The notes beneath the pieces are model-generated. The model ran no database searches and was not told where the DNA came from. It saw nothing but the letters and a program-made list of their open reading frames with translations. 64,000 bases of DNA from Rhodanobacter lindaniclasticus (GTDB lineage: Bacteria > Pseudomonadota > Gammaproteobacteria > Xanthomonadales > Rhodanobacteraceae), in the NCBI RefSeq assembly GCF_004799035.1, contig NZ_MWIO01000015.1, positions 1 through 64,000 of the forward strand, in the 5' to 3' direction. Position numbers and translations under genes: made by a program. This document shows positions 1 through 8,816 of this stretch, piece by piece (the stretch's first letter is position 1; every line of letters begins with the position of its first letter).

Positions 1-137
1 TCCCAGCCGCCGGCGCCGCCCAGCGGCAGGGTCGACAGCAGTCGCGGTGCAGGAACGGGCGGCGCGGCATGACCCGCCACCGGCGCGAGCAACAGCGCCA
101 GCGCAGCCGGCAGGAGGGAACGAAGCAGTCTTTGCAT
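1..137 (-). CDS. YncE-like beta-propeller protein, N-terminal part only
   Basis: The gene runs off the left edge; only the first 45 or so residues are visible. The start at 137 gives a typical signal peptide (MQRLLRSLLPAALALLLAPV, then AGHA-A as a likely cleavage site). The mature protein begins PPVPAPRLLSTLPLGGAGGWD. The LPLGGAGGWD stretch resembles the first blade of YVTN/YncE-family periplasmic beta-propellers, which often sit beside RND efflux genes in this group of bacteria. It lies 31 nt downstream of the RND permease on the same strand and is probably the last gene of that operon. The family call rests on one short motif and on context. Confidence 0.5.
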   Translation of the reverse strand, partial: MQRLLRSLLPAALALLLAPVAGHAAPPVPAPRLLSTLPLGGAGGW

Positions 138-168
138 GGCGGTCACCTTGGCTTGGGGAAGGGAAACA

Positions 169-3100
169 TCAGCCTGCGAGCGCTGGCCCGGCTGAAGCGG
201 GCGGCTCGCCGCGACGACGCAGCAGCGCATACAGCACCGGCATCACCAGCAGCACCAGCGGCAACTGCAGCAGCATGCCGGCGATGATCGCCACCGCCAG
301 CGGTTGCTGCATCTGCGAACCCTGGCCGAGCGCCAGGGCCAGCGGCAGCAGGGTCAGGATCGCGGCGAGCGTCGACATCAGGATCGGTCGGGTACGGTGC
401 CTGCCGGCTTCGTGCAGGGCATCGTGCAAGGCGACGTTCCGCTCCGCATCCTGAAGTTCCGAGAAGTAGAAGATCGCCACCTCGGTGACGATGCCCACGA
501 TCATCGTCATGCCCATCATCGAGGAGATGTTCAGCTCGATGCCGGTCAGCCACAGCCCGGCGAACACCCCGGGCAGCGCCAGCAGCGGCATCGCCAGGAT
601 CGCCAGCGCCACGCGGAAGCTCTCGTACAGGAACAGCAGCAGGGTGAACACCAGCGCGATCGCCGCCAGCATCACGATGGTCAGTCCGCGAAAGGCCTGC
701 TGCTGTTGCTGATAGACGCCGCCGAGCTGAAAGTACATGCCCTTCGGCAACAGACCGGGTTGCGCCAGCGCGTGCTTCACGTCGCCGATCACCGCACCGA
801 GGCTGCGTCCGCTGATGCGCCCGGTCACCGCCACCATGCGCTTGAGGTTGTCGCGGGTGATCTGCGGCTGGCCTTGCACCTGTTTCAGCGTGGCCACTTG
901 CGACAGCGGAAACAGGTGGCCGTCCGCAGCACGGATCGGCAAGGCGGCGACTTGATCGAGCCGCTGGTGTGCGCCATCCGGCAGGCGCACGCGCACGCCG
1001 ACCACCTTGCCGTCCACCGGCAGCTGCGCGGCGACGGTGCCGTCGATCGCGGCGGTGACCTGGTCGGCAACCGCGGTCGGATCGAGTCCCTGCAGCGCCG
1101 CCCTGGCCGGGTCGACCTGCACGGTCAACGCGTCGCCCGCCGGATTGATGCCGTCGAGCACGCCGACCACGCCGTTGATCTTGCCGATGGCCGCGGCGAC
1201 CTTGCTGGCGGTGGCATTCAGTTGTTGCGGGTCGTCGCCATACAACTGCACCTCGATCGGCTGCGGCACCGCCACCAGGTCGCCGATCAGATCCTCCATC
1301 AACTGCGCCAGGTCGATGTCCAGTCCCGGCACCTGTTGCTCCACCGCCGTGCGCACCTGGGTCATCACCTCTTCGGTCGAAGGGCGCGAACCGTTCTTCA
1401 GGCGCACGAAGAAATCGCCCTGGTTCGCCTCGGTGAGGCCGCCGCCCAGTTGCAGGCCGGTGCGCCGCGAGTAGGTGTCGACATAGGGATTGGCACGGAT
1501 GATCGTCTCGACCTGATTGAGCAGGCGATTGGTTTCCTGCAGCGAGGTGCCGGGTTTGGACAGGTAGTCGAGGATGAAGCCGCCCTCGTCCATTTTCGGC
1601 ATGAAGCCGGTGTTCACCCGGGTATAGGCAAAGCCGCCGACCAGCAGCAGCGGCACGATCAGCAGCAGCACCAGCACCGGGCGCTTGAGCCAGCGATCGA
1701 GCACACGCTGATAGCCATTCATCATGCGCGTGGTGAAGCGCGAGGGTGGATGCTCGGCAAGGTGACGCCGGTCCAGGAAGCGCTCGGCCAGCAGTGGCAC
1801 CGCGACCCAGGTCAGCAGGTACGAAATGATCAGGGCGCTGGCCATGGTCAGCGACAGCGCCTTGAAGAATGCGCCGGTGACGCCGGACAGGAACGCCAGC
1901 GGCAGGAAGATCACCACCGTGGCGGCACTGGAACCGGTCAGCGGGCGGGTGAACTCCCACGCCGCGCCCGCGATGCGTTCATGCACTTCGCCTTCGCCTT
2001 GATTGAGGCGACGCATGATGTGTTCGAGCATCACGATCACGTCGTCGATGATCAGCCCGACCGCCGCGGCCATGCCGCCCAGGGTCATCATGTTGAAGCT
2101 CATGCCGAGCACGCGCAGCAGCAGCACGGTGATCGCCAGCACTGCGGGCACCACGATCAGCGCGATCAGGATCATCCGCGTGTTGCGCAGGAACACGAAC
2201 AGCACCAACCCGGCCAGCACGATGCCGATCAGGATCGCGTCGCGCACGCTGCTGGCTGCGCCGGTCACCAGCTGGGTCTGGTCGTACCAGTTGGCGACCG
2301 TCACCCCCACCGGCATCTGCGGCGCGAAATCGGCGAGGCGCTGTTTCACGTCCTTGGCGATCTGCACGCTGTTGCCGGCTGGTTGCTGGTAGACCTGCAG
2401 CAACACGGCGTCCTGCCCATCGGCGTTGACCCGGATCCACTGCGGCACGTGGCTCAGGCTGACCCGCGCCACATCACCCAGGCGCACCACGCCATCGGGG
2501 CCCGCGCGCAACACGATGGCGCGCAGCGTGTCGACCGTCTTCGGCTGGTTGTCGGCCAGCAGCAGGTACAGCTTGTAGTGGTCGGCGACGCGGCCCATCG
2601 CCTGGATGGTGGCGGCGTGACTCACCGCAGCCGACACCTCGGCCAGGCTCAGGTTCAGTGCGCGCAGCTTGCCCGGGTCGACGTCGGCGTGGAACTCGGC
2701 CACCTCGCCGCCCTGCACGTCGACGTGGGCGACGCCGTTGATGCCGCTCAGCAACGGGCGCAACTGGTACTCGGCGAGGTCATGCAATGCGCTGGGCGAC
2801 AGCGTGTGCGAGCGCAGGCTGTAGGCCAGCACCGGGAACGTGGTCGGATCCATCCGGCGGGAGGAGATCTGCGTGCCGGCCGGCAGTTGCGGCAGCACCT
2901 GGCTCACCGCACCGTTGACCTCCTGCAGCGCGCCGGCCATGTCCGCGCCCCAGTCGAAGCTGATCGCGATATCCGCACTGCCGCGACTGGTGGTGGAGCG
3001 TACGTCGCGCACGCCGCGCACCCGGCGCACCGCTTCCTCCACCGGCGTGGTTACCTCGATCGCCATCTGGTCGGCCGGACGGTCGCCCGCATCGAGGCTC

Positions 3101-3240
3101 AGCTGCACGCGCGGGAAGGCCACGTTCGGGAACAGCGCCACCGGCATCAGGAACGCGCTGGCGATGCCGCCGATCGCCAGCATCAGCAGCAGGAACAACA
3201 GCGAGCGGCGGTGCCGCTGCATCCATGCGGTGAGGCTCAC
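169..3240 (-). CDS. RND efflux permease (AcrB/MdtB-type inner-membrane pump)
   Basis: The product is a 1023-residue proton-driven resistance-nodulation-division transporter, the usual length for the family, exporting substrates from the periplasm or inner membrane through an outer-membrane channel. An N-terminal helix (about residues 13-33) is followed by a PN1/PC1 porter region with FPNVAFPRVQLSLDAGDRP. The TM4 motif GLIIDDVIVMLEH carries the paired aspartates that relay protons. Further transmembrane bundles lie near residues 330-480 and 850-1000. The start is GTG, overlapping the adaptor's stop by 4 nt (GTGA), so the two are translationally coupled. The operon order is OMF, adaptor, permease, YncE-like. 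The substrate cannot be read from the sequence; the absence of an obvious methionine-rich periplasmic segment argues mildly against the copper/silver HME subgroup. Confidence 0.93.
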   Translation of the reverse strand: MSLTAWMQRHRRSLLFLLLMLAIGGIASAFLMPVALFPNVAFPRVQLSLDAGDRPADQMAIEVTTPVEEAVRRVRGVRDVRSTTSRGSADIAISFDWGADMAGALQEVNGAVSQVLPQLPAGTQISSRRMDPTTFPVLAYSLRSHTLSPSALHDLAEYQLRPLLSGINGVAHVDVQGGEVAEFHADVDPGKLRALNLSLAEVSAAVSHAATIQAMGRVADHYKLYLLLADNQPKTVDTLRAIVLRAGPDGVVRLGDVARVSLSHVPQWIRVNADGQDAVLLQVYQQPAGNSVQIAKDVKQRLADFAPQMPVGVTVANWYDQTQLVTGAASSVRDAILIGIVLAGLVLFVFLRNTRMILIALIVVPAVLAITVLLLRVLGMSFNMMTLGGMAAAVGLIIDDVIVMLEHIMRRLNQGEGEVHERIAGAAWEFTRPLTGSSAATVVIFLPLAFLSGVTGAFFKALSLTMASALIISYLLTWVAVPLLAERFLDRRHLAEHPPSRFTTRMMNGYQRVLDRWLKRPVLVLLLIVPLLLVGGFAYTRVNTGFMPKMDEGGFILDYLSKPGTSLQETNRLLNQVETIIRANPYVDTYSRRTGLQLGGGLTEANQGDFFVRLKNGSRPSTEEVMTQVRTAVEQQVPGLDIDLAQLMEDLIGDLVAVPQPIEVQLYGDDPQQLNATASKVAAAIGKINGVVGVLDGINPAGDALTVQVDPARAALQGLDPTAVADQVTAAIDGTVAAQLPVDGKVVGVRVRLPDGAHQRLDQVAALPIRAADGHLFPLSQVATLKQVQGQPQITRDNLKRMVAVTGRISGRSLGAVIGDVKHALAQPGLLPKGMYFQLGGVYQQQQQAFRGLTIVMLAAIALVFTLLLFLYESFRVALAILAMPLLALPGVFAGLWLTGIELNISSMMGMTMIVGIVTEVAIFYFSELQDAERNVALHDALHEAGRHRTRPILMSTLAAILTLLPLALALGQGSQMQQPLAVAIIAGMLLQLPLVLLVMPVLYALLRRRGEPPASAGPALAG

Positions 3241-4301
3241 TTGGCGGACTCCCGCACCGCATCGCCGTTGTTGAGTTCGTACACGCCGAGCACGATCACC
3301 TTCGCCTTCGCGTCGAGCGGACCGTCCACGCCCACCGGATCGCCCTGCGCGCTGCGCAACGTCACATCGACCCGCTTGGCGTGGCCTTGCTCGACCTGGA
3401 ACAGATAGTCGCCGTGCTCGTCATGCAGCACGGCGGCGCGTGGCACCGACCACGCGGTGAAGTCGGCGGTGCGGATCTGCGCTTCCAGCGGCGCACCCGC
3501 CACCAGGCTGGCGCCGGCGGCGGCCGGCAACTCGACCTGGGCATCGAGCAGATGGCTTTGCGGATTGATCGACCGGCCGACCATGCGCAGCGTACCGGCG
3601 AACGTCTGCGTGCCATACACCGCACGCAGCTGCACCGCCATGCCGGGGTGCAGGCGCGAGCCATCGTCCGGTTGCACGCCCAGCAGCGCGAGCAGCGCAT
3701 GCGTCGGGGTGAAATCGAGCAGGGGCGCATTGGCGGCGATCCGCTCGCCCAGGCCGACCCGCAGCGCGGTGACCACGCCAGCAGCCGGTGCCTCGACGGT
3801 TTCGCTGGCCGCGCCGCCACCGAGCGCGCGCTGCGCGTCCAGCGTCGCCTGCGCATCGGCCAGTGCCTTGCGCGCCGCGGCCAGCTGCGATTGCGTGGCC
3901 AGCCGCTGCGCCGCCAGTTGTTCGGTGCGCTTGAGCTCGCCGGCGGCGAGCGTCAGCGCGCTCTGCGCCTGCCGGTACGCGCTGCGTGCGGTCGGGTCCG
4001 GCGTGATCGTCAGCAAGGGGTCGCCGCGCTTCACCGCCTGTCCTGCCGATGCGTGCAGCACGGTGACCTGGCCGCCATGCGCCAGGCTGATCGTGCGTGC
4101 GTGCTGCGGGTCGCCGGCGGCGCTGCCCCAGGCTTCGATGGTGTCGTGAAAGGTCGCCTGCACCGGCGTGGCGGTGGTGACCGCGACCACGCCGGCAGGT
4201 GCGGCGGCCTCGTCTTCATCCGGCGCGGCCTTGCCGCAGGCCGACAACAAGCTGGCCATCAGGAGTACGCCCAGGGCAGGCAGGGTGACGAGACGATTCA
4301 T
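3237..4301 (-). CDS. RND efflux periplasmic adaptor lipoprotein (HlyD/AcrA-type)
   Basis: This 354-residue membrane-fusion protein links the RND permease to the outer-membrane factor. Residues 1-22 form a lipoprotein signal with lipobox LSAC (Cys near position 22). A biotinyl-lipoyl-like half motif (HGGQVTVLHASAGQAVKRGD) is followed by an alanine/glutamine-rich alpha-hairpin of about 60 residues, the second lipoyl half (VEAPAAGVVTALRVGLGERI) and beta-barrel and membrane-proximal domains. ATG start; its first bases overlap the stop of the OMF gene (ATGA), and its own stop overlaps the GTG of the permease. Three genes with 4-nt overlaps make a single transcript likely. Confidence 0.92.
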   Translation of the reverse strand: MNRLVTLPALGVLLMASLLSACGKAAPDEDEAAAPAGVVAVTTATPVQATFHDTIEAWGSAAGDPQHARTISLAHGGQVTVLHASAGQAVKRGDPLLTITPDPTARSAYRQAQSALTLAAGELKRTEQLAAQRLATQSQLAAARKALADAQATLDAQRALGGGAASETVEAPAAGVVTALRVGLGERIAANAPLLDFTPTHALLALLGVQPDDGSRLHPGMAVQLRAVYGTQTFAGTLRMVGRSINPQSHLLDAQVELPAAAGASLVAGAPLEAQIRTADFTAWSVPRAAVLHDEHGDYLFQVEQGHAKRVDVTLRSAQGDPVGVDGPLDAKAKVIVLGVYELNNGDAVRESAK

Positions 4302-5686
4302 GGCGTGGATGCCTTGGCGGCGTCGGGATGGGCGGCAACCAGGTCGGTGTTGCCGAGCAGGGCCTCCAGTGCAATCGACTGCCGGGCACGTTCCTGTTGC
4401 ACGGTCAGCAAGTCGAGATCGGCACTGAGTGCGTTGGTGCGGATAGCCAGATAGGTCGGCCAGTCCAGCGAGCCAGCCTGCCAGGCGCGTTCGGCGGATG
4501 CGCGGGCCTGGTCGAGTTGCTGCGAATGTGCGGTGAGCGTGGCAAGTTGGCCGTCCAGCGTGGCGAGGTCGCGGGTGATGCGCTGCATGTCGCTGCGCGT
4601 GGCCAGCACCCGCACGGCATAGTCGTCATGCAGTTGCTGGCGCGTCGCCCGTTCGATCGCGATGTTGCCGCGGTTGCGGTCGAACAGCGGCAGGGTGATG
4701 CCGATGCTCAGGCCGTTGGTGTACACCGCGCTGGTGTCGCGCGCGGTGTTGAAGCCGATGTTCAGCGCGGGAAACTGGGCCAGGATCGCGCTGCGCAGCT
4801 TGGCCTGCTGCGATTGGTAGCCGGCCTGCAGAGCCAGCAGGTCCGGACGTCGCCGTGGCAGATCGTCGAGCGCGGCCTGCACTTGCGACGGCGTCGGCTG
4901 GTTCAGGTACGGCGCACCGGCCAGGTCGAGCTTGGCCGTCGGCGCCAGCCCCAGCAGCTGGTGCAGATCGCCCTCGACCTGATGCAGCGCAACCGCCGTA
5001 TCGGCCAGCCGCTTGTGCACGTCGGCTTCCGCATTGAGCCCGGCGCTGGCGCTGTCGTAGGTGAGATTGCCTGCGTCGAGCGCAGCGCGGATGTACGTGC
5101 CCACCGTCGCCAGCGCTTGCTGCTCGCGCTCGAGCCGGCCCCGCTGCGCGCGCAGATTCAGCACCTGGTCGAACAGCAACCGCGCCTGCGCCACCGTCTG
5201 CCACTCGGCCCACAGCAGGTCGAGGTTGACCTGGCTGGCCTGATCGCGGGCTGCGGCGCGGCGCGAGGAGCGCGTCAGCAAGGCGCCGATGTCTTCGCTG
5301 AGGCCGAGACTGTAGGCGGTGACGAGGCCGGCGCCGGACCGGCGCGGCACATCCGCCGACACCGACAGCTGCGGATCGGGCAGCAGCCCGGCGGCGAACG
5401 CCTGCGCCCGCGCGATGCCCAGCTCGTCGCGCTTGAGTCGCAGTTGCGGACTGTTGGCCACGGCCAGCATCGCCACCTCGGTGGCGTCCAGGCCATCGGC
5501 CGGATCGAACCGGTGCGTCGACCACGCGGGAAGCGGCATCTCCGAAGTCGGTGCGCTGAGCCGGGCCACGCCGGTCACGCCGGCGCCGCTGCCCAGCGGC
5601 AGGTCGGCGTAGGTGGCGCAGCCGCCCACGCCGAGCAGCGTGGCGAGCATCAGACCGATCCATCTGCCGCGATTGCACCCGATCAT
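4298..5686 (-). CDS. TolC-family outer-membrane factor, lipoprotein (NodT-like)
   Basis: This is the outer-membrane channel component of the tripartite RND pump, 462 residues from the chosen start. I chose the ATG at 5686 because it gives a lipoprotein signal (IGLMLATLLGVGGCATYADL, lipobox VGGC); the frame is open further upstream but that extension looks non-coding. Two OEP repeats are visible, with long coiled-coil segments rich in Ala, Gln and Leu (for example LDGQLATLTAHSQQLDQARA). It is the first gene of the efflux operon, overlapping the adaptor by 4 nt. The upstream PAP2 gene ends 65 nt before it on the same strand and could be cotranscribed. Confidence 0.9.
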   Translation of the reverse strand: MIGCNRGRWIGLMLATLLGVGGCATYADLPLGSGAGVTGVARLSAPTSEMPLPAWSTHRFDPADGLDATEVAMLAVANSPQLRLKRDELGIARAQAFAAGLLPDPQLSVSADVPRRSGAGLVTAYSLGLSEDIGALLTRSSRRAAARDQASQVNLDLLWAEWQTVAQARLLFDQVLNLRAQRGRLEREQQALATVGTYIRAALDAGNLTYDSASAGLNAEADVHKRLADTAVALHQVEGDLHQLLGLAPTAKLDLAGAPYLNQPTPSQVQAALDDLPRRRPDLLALQAGYQSQQAKLRSAILAQFPALNIGFNTARDTSAVYTNGLSIGITLPLFDRNRGNIAIERATRQQLHDDYAVRVLATRSDMQRITRDLATLDGQLATLTAHSQQLDQARASAERAWQAGSLDWPTYLAIRTNALSADLDLLTVQQERARQSIALEALLGNTDLVAAHPDAAKASTP

Positions 5687-5751
5687 GGACGACACGATAG
5701 CGCGCCACAGGCGCACAGTCGGATTTCGGCTGACGAATCGCTTCCCTCGCA

Positions 5752-6375
5752 TTACTTGAAACGGTGGACGAAGCCGACCTGGAAGCCGCCGGGCAACCAG
5801 CCGATGATGAGCGGCGAGTTTCGATGCGCGGCCCACAGGCCCACGCCGGTACCGATCGCCGCGCCCACCAGGACGTCGCTCTGCCAGTGGCCGTGGGTCT
5901 TCACCCGGGCCACGGCGTCGTAGATCGGCAGCAGGGCCAGCGCATAGACCGCGGGATGGTCCTTGCCGTAGTTCACCATGAACGGCGTGACGGCCGCCGA
6001 GATCGCGGCCACCTCGCCACTGGGAAAGCTCTGCGCGTGGCTGCCGGCGAACCATTGGTTTGGATCGGAAGTCTGCGACGGACGTTCACGCTGGAAAGTC
6101 AGCTTCATTCCCTCCGTGGCGACGGCGGTCACCGCCAGGGCGTCCACCGAGCGCCAGAACGTGTCGCCCAGTTTGTCCTGGTCGCCGAACGCCAGCGCGC
6201 CACCGAGCACCGTGACGACCGTGCCATACATCAGCACGTTCTGGTCCGAACGATTCCAGATGCCGCGGTTGTCGTAGTGGATGCGATGGTCGATTCCCAG
6301 CGGACCGCCGGACGCCAAGGCGCTTGCCGGGCCCAGCAGGGCGACGCAGAACAGCAAGGATGGCAGCGTACGCAC
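5752..6375 (-). CDS. PAP2-superfamily phosphatase, periplasmic
   Basis: The 207-residue protein has an N-terminal signal or anchor (RTLPSLLFCVALLGPASALA) and the three PAP2/type 2 phosphatidic acid phosphatase motifs. Motif 1 is KLTFQRERP (K-x6-RP). Motif 2 is SFPSGE, where the usual histidine of PSGH is replaced by glutamate. Motif 3 is ARVKTHGHWQSD (R-x5-H-x3-D, with the nucleophile His and the charge-relay Asp present). Likely substrates are phospholipid or undecaprenyl phosphates, but nothing here decides. I chose the GTG at 6373-6375 because AGGAG sits 5 nt upstream; a TTG seven codons further upstream is in frame but has no ribosome site. Confidence 0.82.
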   Translation of the reverse strand: MRTLPSLLFCVALLGPASALASGGPLGIDHRIHYDNRGIWNRSDQNVLMYGTVVTVLGGALAFGDQDKLGDTFWRSVDALAVTAVATEGMKLTFQRERPSQTSDPNQWFAGSHAQSFPSGEVAAISAAVTPFMVNYGKDHPAVYALALLPIYDAVARVKTHGHWQSDVLVGAAIGTGVGLWAAHRNSPLIIGWLPGGFQVGFVHRFK

Positions 6376-6541
6376 GAGGTCTCCTCGACCAGACAACCTG
6401 GCTGGTCGCTTCCTGTCAACGCTACGCAGGCCAGCTGTTGGTTTGCTTAGAAACCGGCAGCCACGTGTGCGCGTTGCAGGAAAGGAGATGGAAAGGCGGG
6501 CTGCCTAAGCTTCGGCCCAATGCTGCCTACGTGAGTTCGCG

Positions 6542-7243
6542 ATGCCCGTGTCTGGCTGGACCATCCTGTGCGATTTCGACGGCACCATTTCCGTCGAGGA
6601 CGTGATCGACTCCCTGCTCGACCGCTTCGGTCGCCCCGGCTGGGAAGTGCTGGAGCAGGACTGGCGCGCCGGGCGCATCGGTTCGCGCGAATGCATGGCC
6701 GGCCAGGTCGCTCTGCTGCAGATGACGCGCGCGGAACTCGACACACATCTGGCGGGCCTGTGGATCGACCATGCGTTCCCCGGCTTCGTGGCGAAGGCGC
6801 GCGAGCTCGGCATGCCGATCCGCGTGGTCAGCGATGGCCTCGACTATGCGATCCACCGGATCCTCGCCCGCTACGGCCTGGACGACCTGCCACTGGCGGC
6901 AAACCATCTGGCGCCAGCCGAACCGCCGGAACAATGGCAGCTCACTTCGCCGTTCCAGGCCGACGGTTGCCGCAGCGGCACCTGCAAGTGCGCGTGCGTG
7001 GCGCGGGCCCGCACGAGCGGCGCCAGGACCTTGCTGATCGGCGACGGCGCCTCGGATTTCTGCGCCGCCGACCGCGTCGATTTCGTGTTCGCCAAACACC
7101 GCCTGATCGAGCACTGCCGCGCCAGCGGCATTCCCTACGTGCCGATCACCGGCTTCGAGGACGCACTCGACCTGCTGCCGCGACTGCTCGACGGCAGCCT
7201 GGCCAGCGACGCGGTTCCTGCGCCGGCCACCCTTTCCCCCTGA
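6542..7243 (+). CDS. HAD-IB phosphatase, MtnX-like
   Basis: A haloacid-dehalogenase-superfamily phosphatase of 233 residues. Motif I is CDFDGTIS (nucleophile and acid/base Asp near residues 11 and 13), motif II is VVSDGLDY, and motif III/IV is LLIGDGASDFCAAD. This pattern fits the MtnX/phosphoserine-phosphatase-like subgroup. A cysteine cluster (GCRSGTCKCACVAR) near residue 142 is a feature of MtnX-like proteins. It starts an apparent two-gene unit with the aminotransferase 14 nt downstream. No other methionine-salvage genes are nearby, so a role in that pathway is not supported; dephosphorylation of an intermediate in an amino-acid-type pathway with the partner enzyme is inference. Confidence 0.75.
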   Translation: MPVSGWTILCDFDGTISVEDVIDSLLDRFGRPGWEVLEQDWRAGRIGSRECMAGQVALLQMTRAELDTHLAGLWIDHAFPGFVAKARELGMPIRVVSDGLDYAIHRILARYGLDDLPLAANHLAPAEPPEQWQLTSPFQADGCRSGTCKCACVARARTSGARTLLIGDGASDFCAADRVDFVFAKHRLIEHCRASGIPYVPITGFEDALDLLPRLLDGSLASDAVPAPATLSP

Positions 7244-7257
7244 TCCCGGATTGCCCC

Positions 7258-8661
7258 ATGAACGCTTTCGACAAGAACACCTCGGTGGTGATCGACGACG
7301 CGCAGCTGCTGGCCGACGAGGCGAAGTACAGCTCGTTCGGCGACACCGTGCATTACGTCGATCCGCCGAAGATCTTTCGCACCTGCGCCGGCAGCTACAT
7401 GTATGACACCGCCGGCACGCCGTTCCTCGACCTGCAGATGTGGTACTCGGCGGTCAACTTCGGCTACGGCAACAAGCGCCTCAACAACGTGCTGAAGCAG
7501 CAGATCGACCTGCTGCCGCAGGTGGCCAGCCAGTACCTGCACCAGACCCGCATCGAGCTGGCCAAGACGGTGGCGCTGGACGCGAAGAAGAAGTTCGGCC
7601 TGGATGGGCGCGTGCACTTCAACGTGGGCGGCGCGCAGGCGATCGAGGATTCGCTGAAGATCGTGCGCAACGCGCGCAACGGCAAGAGCCTGATGTTCGC
7701 CTTCGAGGGCGGCTACCACGGCCGCACCTTGGGCGCCTCCTCGATCACCTCCAGCTACCGCTACCGCCGCCGCTTCGGCCACTTCGGCGAGCGCGCGATG
7801 TTCCTGCCGTTCCCGTACCCGTTCCGCCGCCCCAAGGGCATGACCGCGGAGGAATACTCGGACAGCTGCGTGAACCAGTTCGCGCGCCTGTTCGAAACCG
7901 AATACAACGGCGTGTGGGACCCCAAGACCAACCAGTGCGAATACGCCGCGTTCTACGTCGAGCCGATCCAGGGCACCGGCGGCTACGTCGTCCCGCCGAT
8001 GGGCTTCTTCAAGGGCCTGAAGAAGGTGCTCGACCAGTACGGCATCCTGCTGGTGTCCGACGAAATCCAGATGGGCTTCTGGCGCACCGGCAAGCTGTGG
8101 TCGATCGAGCACTTCGGCGTGACGCCGGACATCGTGGTGTTCGGCAAGGCACTCACCAACGGCCTCAACCCGCTGTCCGGTTTGTGGGCGCGCGAGGAGC
8201 TGATCAACCCCACGATCTTCCCGCCGGGCTCCACCCATTCCACCTTCAATTCCAACCCGCTGGGTACGTCGCTGGGCCTGGAAGTGATCAAGATGGGTTA
8301 CGAGCTGGACTACGAGACCACGGTACCGAAGAAGGGCGCGCATTTCCTCGAAGGCCTGCGCGACCTGCAGAAGCGGCACAAGGAGATCGGCGACGTCGAC
8401 GGCCTCGGTCTCGCGCTGCGCGCGGAGATCTGCACCGACGACGGCTTCACCCCGAACAAGGAGCTGCTCGACAGGATGGTCGACATCGGCCTGGCCGGCG
8501 ATCTCGAACACAACGGCAAAAGGATCGGCCTCGTGCTGGACGTGGGCGGCTGGTACAAGAACGTGATCACCTTCGCGCCGTCGCTGGACATCACGCACGA
8601 GGAGATCGATCTGGCGATCAGCCTGCTGGATCAGCTGCTGACCAAGGCCAAGAAGGGCTGA
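7258..8661 (+). CDS. Class III (ornithine/diaminobutyrate-type) PLP aminotransferase
   Basis: The 467-residue protein is a fold-type I, class III aminotransferase. Visible landmarks are the substrate-side start YDTAGTPFLDLQMWYSAVNF, the PLP phosphate region NVGGAQAIEDSLK, the ring-stacking segment FEGGYHGRT, the SDEIQMGFWRTGK motif (Asp to the pyridine nitrogen) and FGKALTNGLNPLSG, whose Lys forms the Schiff base. It is longer than the roughly 420-residue norm and diverges from named ArgD, GabT or LysN sequences, so I give no substrate. It follows the HAD phosphatase by 14 nt. The pair probably acts on a phosphorylated amino or keto compound, but that is inference. Confidence 0.83.
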   Translation: MNAFDKNTSVVIDDAQLLADEAKYSSFGDTVHYVDPPKIFRTCAGSYMYDTAGTPFLDLQMWYSAVNFGYGNKRLNNVLKQQIDLLPQVASQYLHQTRIELAKTVALDAKKKFGLDGRVHFNVGGAQAIEDSLKIVRNARNGKSLMFAFEGGYHGRTLGASSITSSYRYRRRFGHFGERAMFLPFPYPFRRPKGMTAEEYSDSCVNQFARLFETEYNGVWDPKTNQCEYAAFYVEPIQGTGGYVVPPMGFFKGLKKVLDQYGILLVSDEIQMGFWRTGKLWSIEHFGVTPDIVVFGKALTNGLNPLSGLWAREELINPTIFPPGSTHSTFNSNPLGTSLGLEVIKMGYELDYETTVPKKGAHFLEGLRDLQKRHKEIGDVDGLGLALRAEICTDDGFTPNKELLDRMVDIGLAGDLEHNGKRIGLVLDVGGWYKNVITFAPSLDITHEEIDLAISLLDQLLTKAKKG

Positions 8662-8710
8662 GCTTCCCCGGACTCGCCATGCGAAGGGGCGCCCGCCCCT
8701 CCCCGCCGTT

Positions 8711-8749
8711 CACCCTGAGCGTAGGCCCGCAGGGCCGGAGTCGAAGGGC
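8711..8749. repeat. Short dispersed repeat with internal hairpin
   Basis: The stretch begins CACCCTGAGCGTAG, has an internal hairpin GGCCC-GCA-GGGCC (8724-8736) and ends AGTCGAAGGG. Sequences of the form CACCCTGAGC...GTCGAAGGG are common intergenic repeats in many high-GC proteobacteria. It lies between the aminotransferase and vapB and may also act as a weak terminator, although there is no T-run. Confidence 0.5.
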
Positions 8750-8788
8750 CGCCGGCCACTTGAACGCCCGTCGCAACCTGCGCTAGTG

Positions 8789-8816
8789 TGTGTATGAACC
8801 AGGAGGAACATACACA
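8789..8816 (+). promoter_or_regulatory. vapBC inverted repeat enclosing the Shine-Dalgarno
   Basis: A perfect 8-bp inverted repeat, TGTGTATG (8789-8796) and CATACACA (8809-8816), surrounds the ribosome-binding site AGGAGG (8801-8806); the last arm base is the A of the vapB ATG. As DNA it is the right size for a VapBC autoregulatory operator; as RNA it could hide the ribosome site. Which of these it does is inference. Confidence 0.6.

Noticed and set aside
304-3408. A 1034-codon open frame antisense to the RND permease
   Set aside because: High GC keeps antisense frames open. The protein is a His/Arg/Gln-rich string with no domain, while the opposite strand encodes a full RND pump.
6376-6396. 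TTG start seven codons upstream for the PAP2 gene
   Set aside because: The GTG at 6375 has AGGAG at ideal spacing; the upstream TTG lies across that ribosome site.
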